From: Clostridiales bacterium
Lineage (GTDB): Bacteria; Bacillota; Clostridia; Oscillospirales; Oscillospiraceae
Assembly: GCA_019423635.1 (NCBI GenBank)
Contig: JAHZBA010000010.1
Coordinates: 1-64,000 of the forward strand
Direction: 5' to 3'
Length of the DNA: 64,000 nucleotides
Shown here: positions 33,478 through 41,585 of the stretch, piece after piece
Layout: every line of letters begins with the position of its first letter
Position numbering within the stretch: position 1 is the first letter of the stretch
Program-made: the position numbers and the translations under genes
Notes under the pieces: model-generated
What the model was told of the DNA's origin: nothing
Database searches by the model: none
Seen by the model: only the letters and a program-made list of their open reading frames with translations

Positions 33478-34863
33478 ATGAAACGTGAGTTAAAGATGCC
33501 CACGGCCTACACGATCCTCTTTCTCCTCATCGTCCTGGTGGCCGCCGCCACCTGGTTCATTCCGGCGGGGAGCTACACCTATGTGGACGGCGTGCCCCAG
33601 GCGGGGACCTATCACGCCGCCGCCGCCAATCCCCAGGGGGTGGGCGCTGTGCTGAAGGCGGCCTTCAGCGGCTTCTATGACGCCGTGGACGTGTGCGTCT
33701 TCATCTTGATGGTGGGCGGCTTTTTGGGCGTGGTTATGAAGACCGGCGCCGTGGATGCCGGTGTGGGCAGCATCATCCGGCGGCTGGGCGGCCGGGAGAA
33801 GTGGCTGATCCCCATTCTCATGGTGCTCTTCGGCCTGGGCGGCACCACCTACGGCATGTGGGAGGAGACCATGGCCTTCTACCCCCTCCTGATCCCGGTC
33901 TTTCTGGCGGCGGGCTACGACGCGGTGGTGGGCATCTCCGTGATCCTGCTGGGAGCCGGAGCCGGGGTGATCGCCTCCACGGTGAACCCCTTTGCCACCG
34001 GCATCGCCGCGGGCTTCGCCGGCGTCTCCCTGGGAGAGGGCATCGTCCTCCGGGCCCTCCAGTGGGTGGTCTTTGAGGGGGCGGCCATCTGGTTTGTCAT
34101 GGCCTATGCCGCCCGGGTAAAAAAGAATCCCTCCAAGTCCGTGGTGGGCGTCGGCGCGGGCAAGCTCCAGGTCCGCATGGACGAGCCGGTCCCCTTCACC
34201 CCCCGGCGCAAGCTCATCATGGCGATCTTCACCCTGGCCTTTCTCATCATGATCTACAGCGTCATCCCCTTCGACGAGATGGGCCTTCGCCTGCCGGTGC
34301 TGGGCTGGTGGTTCCCGGAGCTCAGCGCGCTGTTTCTCGCGGCGGGCGTGGTCATCGGCCTTTTGGACGGCATGAGCGAGGCGGAGGTAACGGAGACCTT
34401 TGTGGCCGGCTGCGCGGACCTTCTGGGCGTGGCCCTCATCATCGGCATCAGCCGGGGAATTACCGTGCTGATGAACGACGGCAGCATCACCGACACGGTG
34501 CTCCACTGGGGGGAGGAGGCCCTGGCGGGAACCGGACCGGTCAGCTTCGTGGTGCTGGTGTATCTCATCTACCTGCCCCTGACGGTGCTGATCCCCTCCT
34601 CCTCGGGCCTTGCCACCCTCTCGGTGCCTATCATCGCGCCCCTGGGCCGCTTTGCCGGCGTGGGCGGGGACCTGGTGGTGACGGCCTTCCAGTCCGCCTC
34701 GGGCCTGGTGAACGTCATCACACCCACGGCGGCGGTGGTCATGGGCGCCCTGGCCCTGGGCCACGTCCCCTACGACCGGTGGGTGAAATACGTGTGGAAG
34801 CTGATCCTGTATTTCCTCCTGCTGACCCTGGTGTTTCTGATCGTCGGCGCGCTCATCGGCTGA
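33478..34863 (+). CDS. YfcC-family transporter, probable arginine/ornithine antiporter
   Basis: 461 aa from ATG 33478 with AAGGGG upstream. About eleven to twelve membrane helices; YfcC/C4-dicarboxylate-carrier-like features include the N-terminal WFIPAGSY, GTTYGMWEETMAFYPLL (about 120-136), VNPFATGIAAGFAGVS and the C-terminal IPSSSGLATLSVPIIAPLG. Lies in the arc cluster where an ArcD-type exchanger is expected, so arginine/ornithine exchange is a contextual inference; sequence family alone does not fix the substrate. Confidence 0.82.
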   Translation: MKRELKMPTAYTILFLLIVLVAAATWFIPAGSYTYVDGVPQAGTYHAAAANPQGVGAVLKAAFSGFYDAVDVCVFILMVGGFLGVVMKTGAVDAGVGSIIRRLGGREKWLIPILMVLFGLGGTTYGMWEETMAFYPLLIPVFLAAGYDAVVGISVILLGAGAGVIASTVNPFATGIAAGFAGVSLGEGIVLRALQWVVFEGAAIWFVMAYAARVKKNPSKSVVGVGAGKLQVRMDEPVPFTPRRKLIMAIFTLAFLIMIYSVIPFDEMGLRLPVLGWWFPELSALFLAAGVVIGLLDGMSEAEVTETFVAGCADLLGVALIIGISRGITVLMNDGSITDTVLHWGEEALAGTGPVSFVVLVYLIYLPLTVLIPSSSGLATLSVPIIAPLGRFAGVGGDLVVTAFQSASGLVNVITPTAAVVMGALALGHVPYDRWVKYVWKLILYFLLLTLVFLIVGALIG

Positions 34864-34881
34864 GGCGCCGCCTGCCGCGTC

Positions 34882-34915
34882 AAAAAGCCCCCGGAACCAT
34901 CCCGGTTCCGGGGGC
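34882..34915 (-). terminator. terminator between the YfcC and GlsB-type genes
   Basis: GCCCCCGGAACC (34887-34898) pairs with GGTTCCGGGGGC (34904-34915); the T run is on the minus strand (AAAAA at 34882-34886 on plus), so it best serves the converging 35009-35239 gene. The stem may also protect the plus-strand transcript. Confidence 0.7.
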
Positions 34916-34941
34916 CAGACTGTCGAAAAAGACTGACGGGT

Positions 34942-34998
34942 GATTCGACGGGAAGGAAGGGTGTGTGCGGGAAACCCAGGAGGGGTTTCCTGCACCGT
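34942..34998 (-). repeat. inverted copy of the 11107-11159 repeat
   Basis: ACGGGAAGGAAGGGTGTGTG then CGGGAAACCCAGGAGGGGTTTCC. The complement matches 11107-11159 almost exactly, including the hairpin made by GTGCGGG...CCCGCAC. In both places it follows a terminator-like stem and a GTCGAAAA motif. Confidence 0.75.
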
Positions 34999-35008
34999 TG
35001 CAATCGTA

Positions 35009-35239
35009 TTACAGCCGCAGCTTCCGCCCCAGCCAGATGAACACGCAGGCGCCCACCACGCCCACAATCAGGTCCGCCACCAGTCCGTAGGCGCGGAAGC
35101 CCACCACGCTGAAAATCGCCTTGCCCACAAAGGAGCCCACCACGCCGATGACGATGTTCCTCAGGAGGCCGCCCTCCACGTTCATCAGCTGTCCGGCGAT
35201 CCAGCCCACAATGGCACCCATAATCAGTGATCCAAGCAT
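35009..35239 (-). CDS. GlsB/YeaQ/YmgE family membrane protein
   Basis: 76 aa, three hydrophobic Gly-rich segments (GAIVGWIAGQLM, NIVIGVVGSFVG, LIVGVVGACVFIWLG), the pattern of the transglycosylase-associated GlsB family linked to envelope stress. GAGGAG 8 bases before ATG 35239. Stands alone; terminator at 34882. Confidence 0.88.
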   Translation of the reverse strand: MLGSLIMGAIVGWIAGQLMNVEGGLLRNIVIGVVGSFVGKAIFSVVGFRAYGLVADLIVGVVGACVFIWLGRKLRL

Positions 35240-35363
35240 TTGTAAAACTCCTCTCTGTCTTTGCAGAAACTGCTCTCATCCCAGCGTTCAAATCCACGAA
35301 CACCCGCCGGCCGCAGGGCGCGACCACCGGCCGGACGGTGTTTCCCGGCGGTAAAAACCGCCT

Positions 35364-35987
35364 CTAATCCTCAATATATTCCCGCACCCGGAACTCCGCG
35401 CCTATGTCCTTTTCGCAGATCTCCCGGCAGCGCGCGATCTCCTCCTCTGGAATCGTGTCCACCACGGTCATCATCACCCGTGGCACATACCTCCGGACCT
35501 CCCGCGCGAAGTCCAGCATGGCCTCATAGGCGCCCGCCTGGGCCGGGCGGCACAGCGCCTCGTATTTCTCCGCCGTGTCGGTGTTCAGGGAGATGGACAC
35601 CATGTCAAACCGCCCGGCAAACTCCGGCGCGATGTCCCGCCCGTGGATCAGACTGCCGGTGCCGTTGGTGTCCATCCGGGTGAAGCGCTTCGTCCCGTGC
35701 TCCTTCATCCGGTCGATCACCCAGCAGATGTCCTCCATCCGATAGCTGGGCTCCCCAAACCCGCAGAACACCAGCTGCTGGTAGCGGGAGAGGTCCCACC
35801 CCTCGATGGACTTCAGAATCTCCTCCCGGGTGGGCTCCCGCGTAAGCCACAGGTTGTGGGTGTAGATGCTGCCGCCGGTGTGGTCGTTGTGCCGCAGGCA
35901 GAAGGTGCAGTTGAAATTGCACCGGTTGGTGACGTTTACGTACAGGTTTTCCCCGTATTCGTAGGTGATGGTGAAGCCTTTTTTCAT
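35364..35987 (-). CDS. TatD-associated radical SAM protein
   Basis: 207 aa. Radical SAM CxxxCxxC at Cys23/27/30 in TNRCNFNCTFC, the SAM-binding FCGFGEPSYR (GGE-type motif, about 74-83) and MDTNGTG. Length and sequence match the group found beside tatD genes in Firmicutes. A tatD gene lies 1.6 kb upstream on the same strand, separated by repeats and two XRE genes. Reaction unknown. AAAAGAGGTATCAC before ATG 35987 supplies a moderate RBS. Confidence 0.87.
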   Translation of the reverse strand: MKKGFTITYEYGENLYVNVTNRCNFNCTFCLRHNDHTGGSIYTHNLWLTREPTREEILKSIEGWDLSRYQQLVFCGFGEPSYRMEDICWVIDRMKEHGTKRFTRMDTNGTGSLIHGRDIAPEFAGRFDMVSISLNTDTAEKYEALCRPAQAGAYEAMLDFAREVRRYVPRVMMTVVDTIPEEEIARCREICEKDIGAEFRVREYIED

Positions 35988-36006
35988 GTGATACCTCTTT
36001 TCATTG

Positions 36007-36530
36007 GCAATGGAGAATTGCAGCTATGATGATAGCTGGGCAATGCACCCCCCATTTTCTCTTTTTCTGAGCGCAGAAAAAGAGAAAACGGGCCGTGCAC
36101 GGTCCTCGTCGGAAGAAACTGCGCCCACTCCGCTTCCGCCTGCGGCGAAAGCTGCGCTAAGCTCCGTTCCTTCCTCCTCTCCCCACCGCGCAGGCGCGGC
36201 GGGGGCCCCAATTTTAAAGACGCTGTGGCGAGAACTTGCCCTCCGGTCAAGTTTCGCCAATACGGGGGTTGTCCCCGCACGGCTTGGGTGAAAACTTGAT
36301 ACCCCCTGCTGGCGCGCGCCGTTCCGCTCATTTGAAGAACCCTTGACCCGCGTGTTGATACTGCCGGCGGTAATTGTTGGGTGCTTGACGGACTGTCCCT
36401 GCTCCTAATTCCGCGCTTTCCGCTTCGCTAAGCGCTCCCCTGGAGCTCTGCGAGGCCCTTATCCTCCCTTCGTAGGGCGCGACGACCCGGCGCGCCGCTC
36501 CATGAGGCCTCCCCCCTAGTCAGGCCATCC
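36007..36530. repeat. ~0.5-kb non-coding repeat A, copy 1
   Basis: Shares long blocks with 41255-41578: AGCTATGATGATAGCTGGGC, the stem TTTTCTCTTTTTC.../GAAAAAGAGAAAA, CGGGCCGTGCACGGTC, TGACCCGCGTGTTGATACT, and CCGCGCTTTCCGCTTCGCTA. This copy has an extra 110-base segment after 36110. Both copies lead into the 55-bp repeat. No coding or transposase signal; fills the 35988-36720 spacer with GGCGCGCCG-type dyads. Confidence 0.8.
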
Positions 36531-36531
36531 C

Positions 36532-36586
36532 CTTGCCTCTCCCTCTGGGAGAGGTGGCACCGCCGCAGGCGGTGACGGAGAGGGCT
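36532..36586. repeat. 55-bp repeat, copy 2 of 4
   Basis: Same sequence as 1-55 with G to A and C to T changes in the dyad (GGTGGCACCGCC, GGCGGTGACGG). Confidence 0.8.
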
Positions 36587-36720
36587 CCCCCGTCTCGCCC
36601 CCCTGGCCCCTTCGTAGGGCGCGAGGAGGTGAATTGGCCCAACGGGCCAAGAGAAGCTGGCCTGGGCCACGACTCGGCGCGCCGCTTCATGGACCCGGGC
36701 CATGACCCCGGCGCGCCGCC

Positions 36721-36942
36721 TCACCGGTTTATCTCCGGATTCTCCGTCCGGCCCAGCAGATAGTCCACGGAGCACCCCAGATAATCCGCAATCAGCACCA
36801 GATTCCCGGAATACACATTGGAGGAAGGCGTCTCCCTCCACTTGCTGAACAGGCTGTCAGAAATCCCCGTCTCCTTTGACAGCCTGTACGCGCTGATCTT
36901 CCGCTCCTCCAAAATCCTCAGAATCCGCTCCGTGTGCTCCAT
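36721..36942 (-). CDS. XRE-type regulator, tandem duplicate B
   Basis: 73 aa; a single Cro/CI helix-turn-helix: RILRILEERKISAYRLSKET, recognition helix SDSLFSKWRETPSSNVYSGNL and the ending SVDYLLGRTENPEINR. Nine bases behind a near-identical gene (36951-37172), differing at about 11 residues, most in the first half. The intergenic and coding repeats are contiguous, so it is a recent tandem duplication. DNA target unknown. Confidence 0.85.
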   Translation of the reverse strand: MEHTERILRILEERKISAYRLSKETGISDSLFSKWRETPSSNVYSGNLVLIADYLGCSVDYLLGRTENPEINR

Positions 36943-36950
36943 ACGCCGCC

Positions 36951-37172
36951 TCACCGGTTTATCTCCGGATTCTCGGTCCGGCCCAGCAAATAGTCCACGG
37001 AGCACTCCAAATAATCCGCAATCAGCACCAGATTCCCGGAATACACATTGGAGGAAGGCGTCTCCCTCCACTTGCTGAATAAGCTCTCCGAAATCCCGGT
37101 CTCCTTCGCCAGCTTATAGCCGGTTATCTTTCGTTCTTCCATAATGCGTAAAATCCGCTCTGAATGCTCCAT
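36951..37172 (-). CDS. XRE-type regulator, tandem duplicate A
   Basis: 73 aa, HTH like its neighbour (GYKLAKETGISESLFSKWRE). AAGGAGG 5 bases upstream of ATG 37172. Divergent from a strong promoter (37237-37265) whose spacer contains a CGAGAAA-C-TTTTCG dyad, so it probably represses the small RHH gene on the other strand. Confidence 0.87.
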   Translation of the reverse strand: MEHSERILRIMEERKITGYKLAKETGISESLFSKWRETPSSNVYSGNLVLIADYLECSVDYLLGRTENPEINR

Positions 37173-37236
37173 GTCAACCTCCTTCAGCTTTCAGATAACC
37201 CCGCTGTAAAATACTTGATTTTTTTCACGTTTTCTC

Positions 37237-37265
37237 TTGACTACGAGAAACTTTTCGCGTATACT
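37237..37265 (+). promoter_or_regulatory. strong promoter with internal dyad, drives the RHH gene
   Basis: TTGACT (37237-37242), 17-base spacer, TATACT (37260-37265), 36 bases before ATG 37301. The spacer includes CGAGAAACTTTTCG (37244-37257), a likely operator for the divergent XRE regulator. Confidence 0.75.
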
Positions 37266-37300
37266 GTACTCAGTTTCCGATAATAATTGAGGTGATTTCT

Positions 37301-37610
37301 ATGAATGATCGCGCTCAGACACAAAAATGCGTCCTTGTAACGCTGTCCCCCGAGAACTACGCCCGTCTGTCCCAGCTGGCGGAGGAGTCTGCCCGCACCC
37401 GGCCGGGGTATTATTTCCGAATCTCCATTCGGAAATAATACATTTGATCTGAGCCGTTTTGCTCGCCGCTGCAGGCAGCGGCAACCGCAAAACATGGCAC
37501 ATATTACTTCCGACCTTTCGGTTCGGAAGTAATATATGCGCTGGCTTCTGCACGGTCACCTCAGAAAGACGGACTCTCCTTGTCCGCCCTCAAATCCCCC
37601 GAAGCGCTGA
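37301..37610 (+). pseudogene. small ribbon-helix-helix gene interrupted by a hairpin element
   Basis: ATG 37301 (GAGGTG upstream) opens MNDRAQTQKCVLVTLSPENY ARLSQLAEESARTRPGY, which resembles RHH proteins of the mobilisation/ParD-like type (VTLSPENYARLSQLAEESARTRPGYxRWLL). At Tyr37 the frame enters the inserted element and stops at 37438 after eight foreign residues. Removing 37412-37535 joins GGGTAT to ATGCGCTGG and gives ...RPGYMRWLLHGHLRKT..., ending at TGA 37608-37610, about 61 aa. The tail overlaps the 3' end of tatD on the other strand. The truncated 45-aa product may still be made. Confidence 0.75.
37409..37535. mobile_element. hairpin-rich palindromic element, copy 3 (about 124 bp)
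   Basis: Each end is a palindrome: TATTATTTCCGAA/TTCGGAAATAATA (37409-37440) and ATATTACTTCCGA/TTCGGAAGTAATAT (37501-37534), so the ends are also inverted repeats of each other. Between them GTTTTGC...GCAAAAC encloses GCCGCTGC/GCAGCGGC. The GCAAAACATGGCACATATTA stretch corresponds to GCAAAACACGTCCCATAAGA of the 56062 copy. TAT flanks both sides (37409-37411, 37533-37535). Confidence 0.7.
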
Positions 37611-38373
37611 TCCTTGAGAACAACCGCAGCCCGTTCTCCCAGGTGATCCGGGTCAGCTCCTCCGGGGAGACCCCCTTCCACTGCGCCAGCTTCTCAATCA
37701 CATACGTCAGCTTCCGGCTGTCGTTCCGCTTGCCCCGGAAGGGCTCCGGCGTCAGGTACGGCGCGTCGGTCTCCACCAGAATCCGCTCCAGGGGCACCGC
37801 CGCGGCCACCTCCGGCGCCTTTTTCGCGTTTTTGTAGGTGATGGGCCCGTCAAATCCCAGATACCAGCCCCGCTTCACCAGCATCTCCGCCATCTCGACG
37901 CTGCCGGAGAAACAGTGGAACACCCCCCGCAGCTCCGGGTAGTCCAGGACGATCTCCAGGCTGTCCCCGTGGGCCTCCCGGTCGTGGACGATCACCGGCA
38001 GGTCCAGCGCCAGCGCCAGCTCGATCTGCCGGCGGAAGACCTGCTGCTGGAACTCTTTTGGCGGGTTGTCCTGCCAGTAGTAGTCCAGCCCGATCTCCCC
38101 CACAGCCACCACCTTTTCGTGGCCGCACAGCGCCTCCAGGGCCTGAAACTCCGCCTCGCCGCACCCGCCGCAGTCGGAGGGGTGGAAGCCCGCGGCGGCG
38201 TAGACGTGGGGAAACCTCTCCGCCAGCGCAACGGCCGCCCGGGAGCTCTCCAGGTCGCACCCCGGGTCCACCACCAGCCCCACGCCGCCCTCCGGCAGCG
38301 CCGCCAGCACCTCCTCCCGGTCCTGGCTGAAGGCGTTGGAGTCATAGTGGGCATGGGTATCAAAAATCTGCAT
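37561..38373 (-). CDS. tatD: TatD family metal-dependent deoxyribonuclease
   Basis: 270 aa from ATG 38373 (GAGGAG 7 bases upstream; a GTG one codon earlier is possible). TIM-barrel hydrolase with metal ligands HAH at residues 7 and 9, Glu in VGEIGLDYYW, His in IVHDREAH and FHCFSG, and Asp in ETDAPYL. Family members act as 3'-5' exonucleases in DNA repair or cleave D-aminoacyl bonds. Starts inside the mtnN gene (14-base overlap), so coupled to it. Confidence 0.93.
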   Translation of the reverse strand: MQIFDTHAHYDSNAFSQDREEVLAALPEGGVGLVVDPGCDLESSRAAVALAERFPHVYAAAGFHPSDCGGCGEAEFQALEALCGHEKVVAVGEIGLDYYWQDNPPKEFQQQVFRRQIELALALDLPVIVHDREAHGDSLEIVLDYPELRGVFHCFSGSVEMAEMLVKRGWYLGFDGPITYKNAKKAPEVAAAVPLERILVETDAPYLTPEPFRGKRNDSRKLTYVIEKLAQWKGVSPEELTRITWENGLRLFSRISASGDLRADKESPSF

Positions 38374-39109
38374 CACGCATCTCCTCTTGTCTGCATAGTA
38401 CCGGCAGCCCTCCGCCGGCGGCTCCGCCCCCTGCGGCCCTCAGCATCTGCCGGACAAACGCCGCGGAGCGCCGGGAGGCCTCCTCGCAGTGGGCCTCAAA
38501 GACCTCCAGCCCCCTCTGCGCAGGCGTATCCGTAATGGTCCGCACCGCAAGGAAGGGAATCCCGTTCACATGGCACACATGGGCCGCCGCCGCGGTCTCC
38601 ATATCCACGCTCAGCGGCGCGTACTGTCTCCAGATCCGCTCCCGCTCCGCGTCCTCGATGAACTGCTCTCCGGTGACCATTCTCCCAAAGAACACCCGCC
38701 GGGGCGCCAGCTGTGCTGCGGCCTCCCTGGCCAGCGCCGTCAGTCCCGGGTCCGCCGGGAACCAGACGGAGGGGAGCCACGGGTGGAACTCCGTGAGAAG
38801 ATCCTCCGCCACGTCGTGATAGGCCGTCTCCGTGGACACCACCGTGTCCAGGATCTCCAGCCGCCCGTCCATGGCGCCGGCGGTTCCGGCGTTGAGGACC
38901 GCCCCGCAATGGCACTCGCCAATCAGGATCTGGGCGGCAATGGCCGCGTTGACCTTGCACACGCCGGAAAACAGCGCCGCGGCCGGGACACCCTCGATGC
39001 TCCCCTCATAGATCCGCAGCATGGCCCGCTCTCTCACGGAGCGGCCCTCCAGCAGGGGGAGAAAGGGCTCCAGCTCGCTGTCCCCGGCGCACAGAATGCC
39101 AAATTTCAT
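38360..39109 (-). CDS. mtnN: 5'-methylthioadenosine/S-adenosylhomocysteine nucleosidase
   Basis: 249 aa. Cleaves adenine from MTA and SAH in the methyl cycle. Glu12, Glu in SVDMETAAAAHVC and Asp in VRTITDTPA match the catalytic set of E. coli MTAN; SGVCKVNAA replaces the usual SGIGKVNAA. The last 25 or so residues, Ala/Gly-rich and polar, extend past the family core and overlap tatD. Fifteen bases downstream of the dnaI-like gene. Confidence 0.88.
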   Translation of the reverse strand: MKFGILCAGDSELEPFLPLLEGRSVRERAMLRIYEGSIEGVPAAALFSGVCKVNAAIAAQILIGECHCGAVLNAGTAGAMDGRLEILDTVVSTETAYHDVAEDLLTEFHPWLPSVWFPADPGLTALAREAAAQLAPRRVFFGRMVTGEQFIEDAERERIWRQYAPLSVDMETAAAAHVCHVNGIPFLAVRTITDTPAQRGLEVFEAHCEEASRRSAAFVRQMLRAAGGGAAGGGLPVLCRQEEMRDADF

Positions 39110-39123
39110 ATTCCCCTCTCCGC

Positions 39124-40131
39124 TCAGTCCGGGCGCTCCCGGGACTGCCGCTCCCGCTTCAGCTTCCGGATGTCCTCCCCCACGAAGGGCAGCAGCTGGT
39201 ATTCCCCCTCAATCCGGGAGGCAATCTGGGGGGAGTACCGCCGGGCCAGCTCCTCCGGCATCAGGTTGGTGCTGAGAATGGTGGACTGCCGCTCCATCAG
39301 GCGGGTGTTGACAATCTGATACAGGGCGCTCTGCACAAAGGCCGTGGTCATCTCCGTCCCCAGGTCGTCCAGGATCAGAAGATCGCACCGGAGCACCCGC
39401 TCCACGCCGTCCTCGTCGTCCTCCCTGCCGAACTTCTGGTCCTCAAAGAGCCGGAACACGTGCCCGGCGGTGTCGTAGACCACGGACCACCCCGCGCCGC
39501 TGACCTCCCGGGCAATGGCGGCGGAGAGGTGGGTCTTGCCCAGTCCCGGCGCGCCGAAGAGCAGCAGGTTCTCCGGGCGCCGTCCGAACCGGTGGGCGAA
39601 CTCCGCGCAGCTGTTGTAGACCCGCTCCTCCATGTGGCTCCTGGCGGAGCGCTTTTGTCCCGGCTCCACCCGGTCGGAGTACCACTCCAGGGAGAAGGTG
39701 TCAAAGCTCTGGCTCCCCAGATCCAGCAGCCGGCTCAGCTCCTTTTGCTGCTCCTGGGCATAGTACCGCTGCAGGCACCGGCAGGGCTGGCCGCCCCGGT
39801 AGCCGGTGTCCCCGCACAGCGGACAGGCGGGCCGGTCCTCCAGGCAGTCCTCCGGCAGGCCCATCCGCTCCAGCAGCGCCCGCTTCTCCGCCTGGAGTCC
39901 CAGGTTCTCCCGCCGCAGCCGCTCCACCTCCGGCCGGGGGTCCTCCCCCTGGCGCAGCGCGGCGGCCACCGCCCGGCTCACCGTGTTCCGCAGCGCCCGC
40001 TCAATCTCCTGCAGCCGGGGCTGGCGGCGGAGTACCGACTCCCGGCGCTCCTCAAAGCGGGCCTCCCGGCTCCGCCGGTCCTCCTCAAAGCGCTGCAGCG
40101 CCCGCCGCATGATTTTTCCGTCGTAGGCCAT
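39124..40131 (-). CDS. dnaI: DnaI/DnaC-type helicase loader ATPase
   Basis: 335 aa. N-terminal coiled coil (about 10-95), a zinc-binding cluster with Cys103, 106, 117 and 119 (CPLCGDTGYRGGQPCRC), then an AAA+ domain: Walker A GAPGLGKT at 193-200, Walker B LLILDDLGTE, sensor STNL. This layout is that of DnaI, which loads the replicative helicase; the N-terminal zinc module is as in B. subtilis DnaI. It follows the dnaD-like gene by 120 bases, matching a primosome unit. Confidence 0.9.
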   Translation of the reverse strand: MAYDGKIMRRALQRFEEDRRSREARFEERRESVLRRQPRLQEIERALRNTVSRAVAAALRQGEDPRPEVERLRRENLGLQAEKRALLERMGLPEDCLEDRPACPLCGDTGYRGGQPCRCLQRYYAQEQQKELSRLLDLGSQSFDTFSLEWYSDRVEPGQKRSARSHMEERVYNSCAEFAHRFGRRPENLLLFGAPGLGKTHLSAAIAREVSGAGWSVVYDTAGHVFRLFEDQKFGREDDEDGVERVLRCDLLILDDLGTEMTTAFVQSALYQIVNTRLMERQSTILSTNLMPEELARRYSPQIASRIEGEYQLLPFVGEDIRKLKRERQSRERPD

Positions 40132-40251
40132 TCCTGCACTCCCCTCTGCCTTTTGCCAAACGCCTCCCGCTCAGACCGCCCAGCGCCCCGCGGGGGCAGG
40201 CCCGTCCGTTCCGTCTCCCCTCCGGGACACCTTGCCCCGGCCGGGCTCCCA

Positions 40252-41139
40252 TTATACATACTTCCAGGCTCCGCCGCCGTCCGTCGGCTTTGCCTTCTTC
40301 TCCCCCGGCCGGTCTCCGGCCTCGATCTCCTCCGCCGTGTGGAGACCCGCCTCGTGCCAGCGCCGCAGGATTCCGTTTAAGTAGGGCCACCTCAGCTCAT
40401 GGCATTTGAAGACGGTCTTGTCATAGGCAATCGCCACCGCCTCCGGGGCAAAGCCCATCTCCTGCCAGGCCGATAAGTACTTCTCCTCCGACGCCGAGGG
40501 CTGCCGCTCGCCCAGCCCCAGCACCCGCATATAGGCGGGCACCGCCTCCTGCCGCCGGGCGTACTGGCGCAGGTACTCCGCCGCGGAGCGCTGGCTGTCG
40601 ATGCCCCGCCGGGCCCAGGCGTAGCCCTCCTTTTCAATCTGCCGCATGGCGGGCCGCCGTCCCGGGCCGAACCGCCGCTCCACCCGCTCGGCGCAGTGGC
40701 ACACCAACAGGTAGATCACATCCTCCGGAAGGCCCAGGTAGTCCTGGAGCCCCAGCAGGATACCGAGGTCCGCCGCCGTCAGCTTCTTGCCCAGGCGCCT
40801 TTCCACCTCGGCGGTGAGCTGGCGGAAGGCCTCGCTCTGCTCCAGCCGGTCCGCGATCTCCGCCTGGCGGTAGTCCGGCCGCTCCTCCGCCGGCTCCGGC
40901 GGCGTCTGGGCCGGGGCGATGAGGCCCAGCTGCCGCAGCGTCTCCTCCGCCGCCTCAATCCGCCCCCGGTCCCACCGGAGCTCTCCGGCCAGGGACCTGG
41001 GCTGCACCGTTCCCTGGTGCCGCAGGAGGGCCAGGTATAGCAGGGCGGCGTCTCCGTCGCCCCGGTCCAGCAGCCGCCGGGCGGCCGGGCCGGAGATGGT
41101 GACGCTCTCGTCCCCTGTCGGCACCAGAATACTTGACAT
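40252..41139 (-). CDS. dnaD: DnaD-domain replication initiation protein
   Basis: 295 aa. N-terminal winged-helix-like DDBH1 (about 10-80, TVQPRSLAGELRWDRGRIEAA) and a C-terminal DDBH2 helical domain (about 215-265) ending in the family motif KTVFKCHELRWPYLNGILRRW (compare YxxxNGILRNW). Acts with DnaI/DnaB in primosome assembly. AAAGGAGG before ATG 41139 and a promoter at 41171. First gene of dnaD-dnaI-mtnN-tatD. Confidence 0.9.
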   Translation of the reverse strand: MSSILVPTGDESVTISGPAARRLLDRGDGDAALLYLALLRHQGTVQPRSLAGELRWDRGRIEAAEETLRQLGLIAPAQTPPEPAEERPDYRQAEIADRLEQSEAFRQLTAEVERRLGKKLTAADLGILLGLQDYLGLPEDVIYLLVCHCAERVERRFGPGRRPAMRQIEKEGYAWARRGIDSQRSAAEYLRQYARRQEAVPAYMRVLGLGERQPSASEEKYLSAWQEMGFAPEAVAIAYDKTVFKCHELRWPYLNGILRRWHEAGLHTAEEIEAGDRPGEKKAKPTDGGGAWKYV

Positions 41140-41170
41140 GGAAAGGGCCTCCTTTCATGGGTTTCCTCAT

Positions 41171-41199
41171 ATTCTACACGAAAAGCGGCCGAAGGACAA
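41171..41199 (-). promoter_or_regulatory. promoter of the dnaD-dnaI-mtnN-tatD operon
   Basis: Minus strand TTGTCC (41194-41199), 17-base spacer, TAGAAT (41171-41176), about 32 bases before ATG 41139. Confidence 0.7.
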
Positions 41200-41254
41200 G
41201 ACTTGATTTCTGCACAAGGGGCAGGGAGGGCGGCCTGGCGGCCGGGGCTGGGAA

Positions 41255-41578
41255 ATCAGCTATGATGATAGCTGGGCAATGCACCCCCCATTTTCTCTTT
41301 TTCTTCGCGCAGAAAAAGAGAAAACGGGCCGTGCACGGTCCAAAAGAGAAAAAGACGCCGGTGGCGAGAATTTGACCTCCGGTCAAATTTCGCCAATGTG
41401 CGGGGGTTGTTCCCGCACAGTGCCCGGGTAATCGGGGGCTTTCTGCCGGCGCGCGCCGGACCACTCAGTAGAAGGAGTCTTGACCCGCGTGTTGATACTT
41501 CCGGCGGAGGCTGTTGGGTGGTTGACGAACTGTCCCTACTCCTAATTCCGCGCTTTCCGCTTCGCTAAGCGCTGCCCT
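41255..41578. repeat. non-coding repeat A, copy 2
   Basis: Second copy of the block at 36007, without the 110-base extra segment. Includes CGGTCAAATTTCGCC-type dyads and CCGGCGCGCGCCGG. With the next tandem repeat it fills the 0.86-kb spacer 41140-41998; no gene seen. Confidence 0.8.
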
Positions 41579-41585
41579 GGCATTT

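Noticed and set aside
36551..36565. T-box-like GGTGGCACCGCC
   Set aside because: It resembles the T-box antiterminator bulge, but it is part of the 55-bp repeat found in four places and is not upstream of a synthetase gene.
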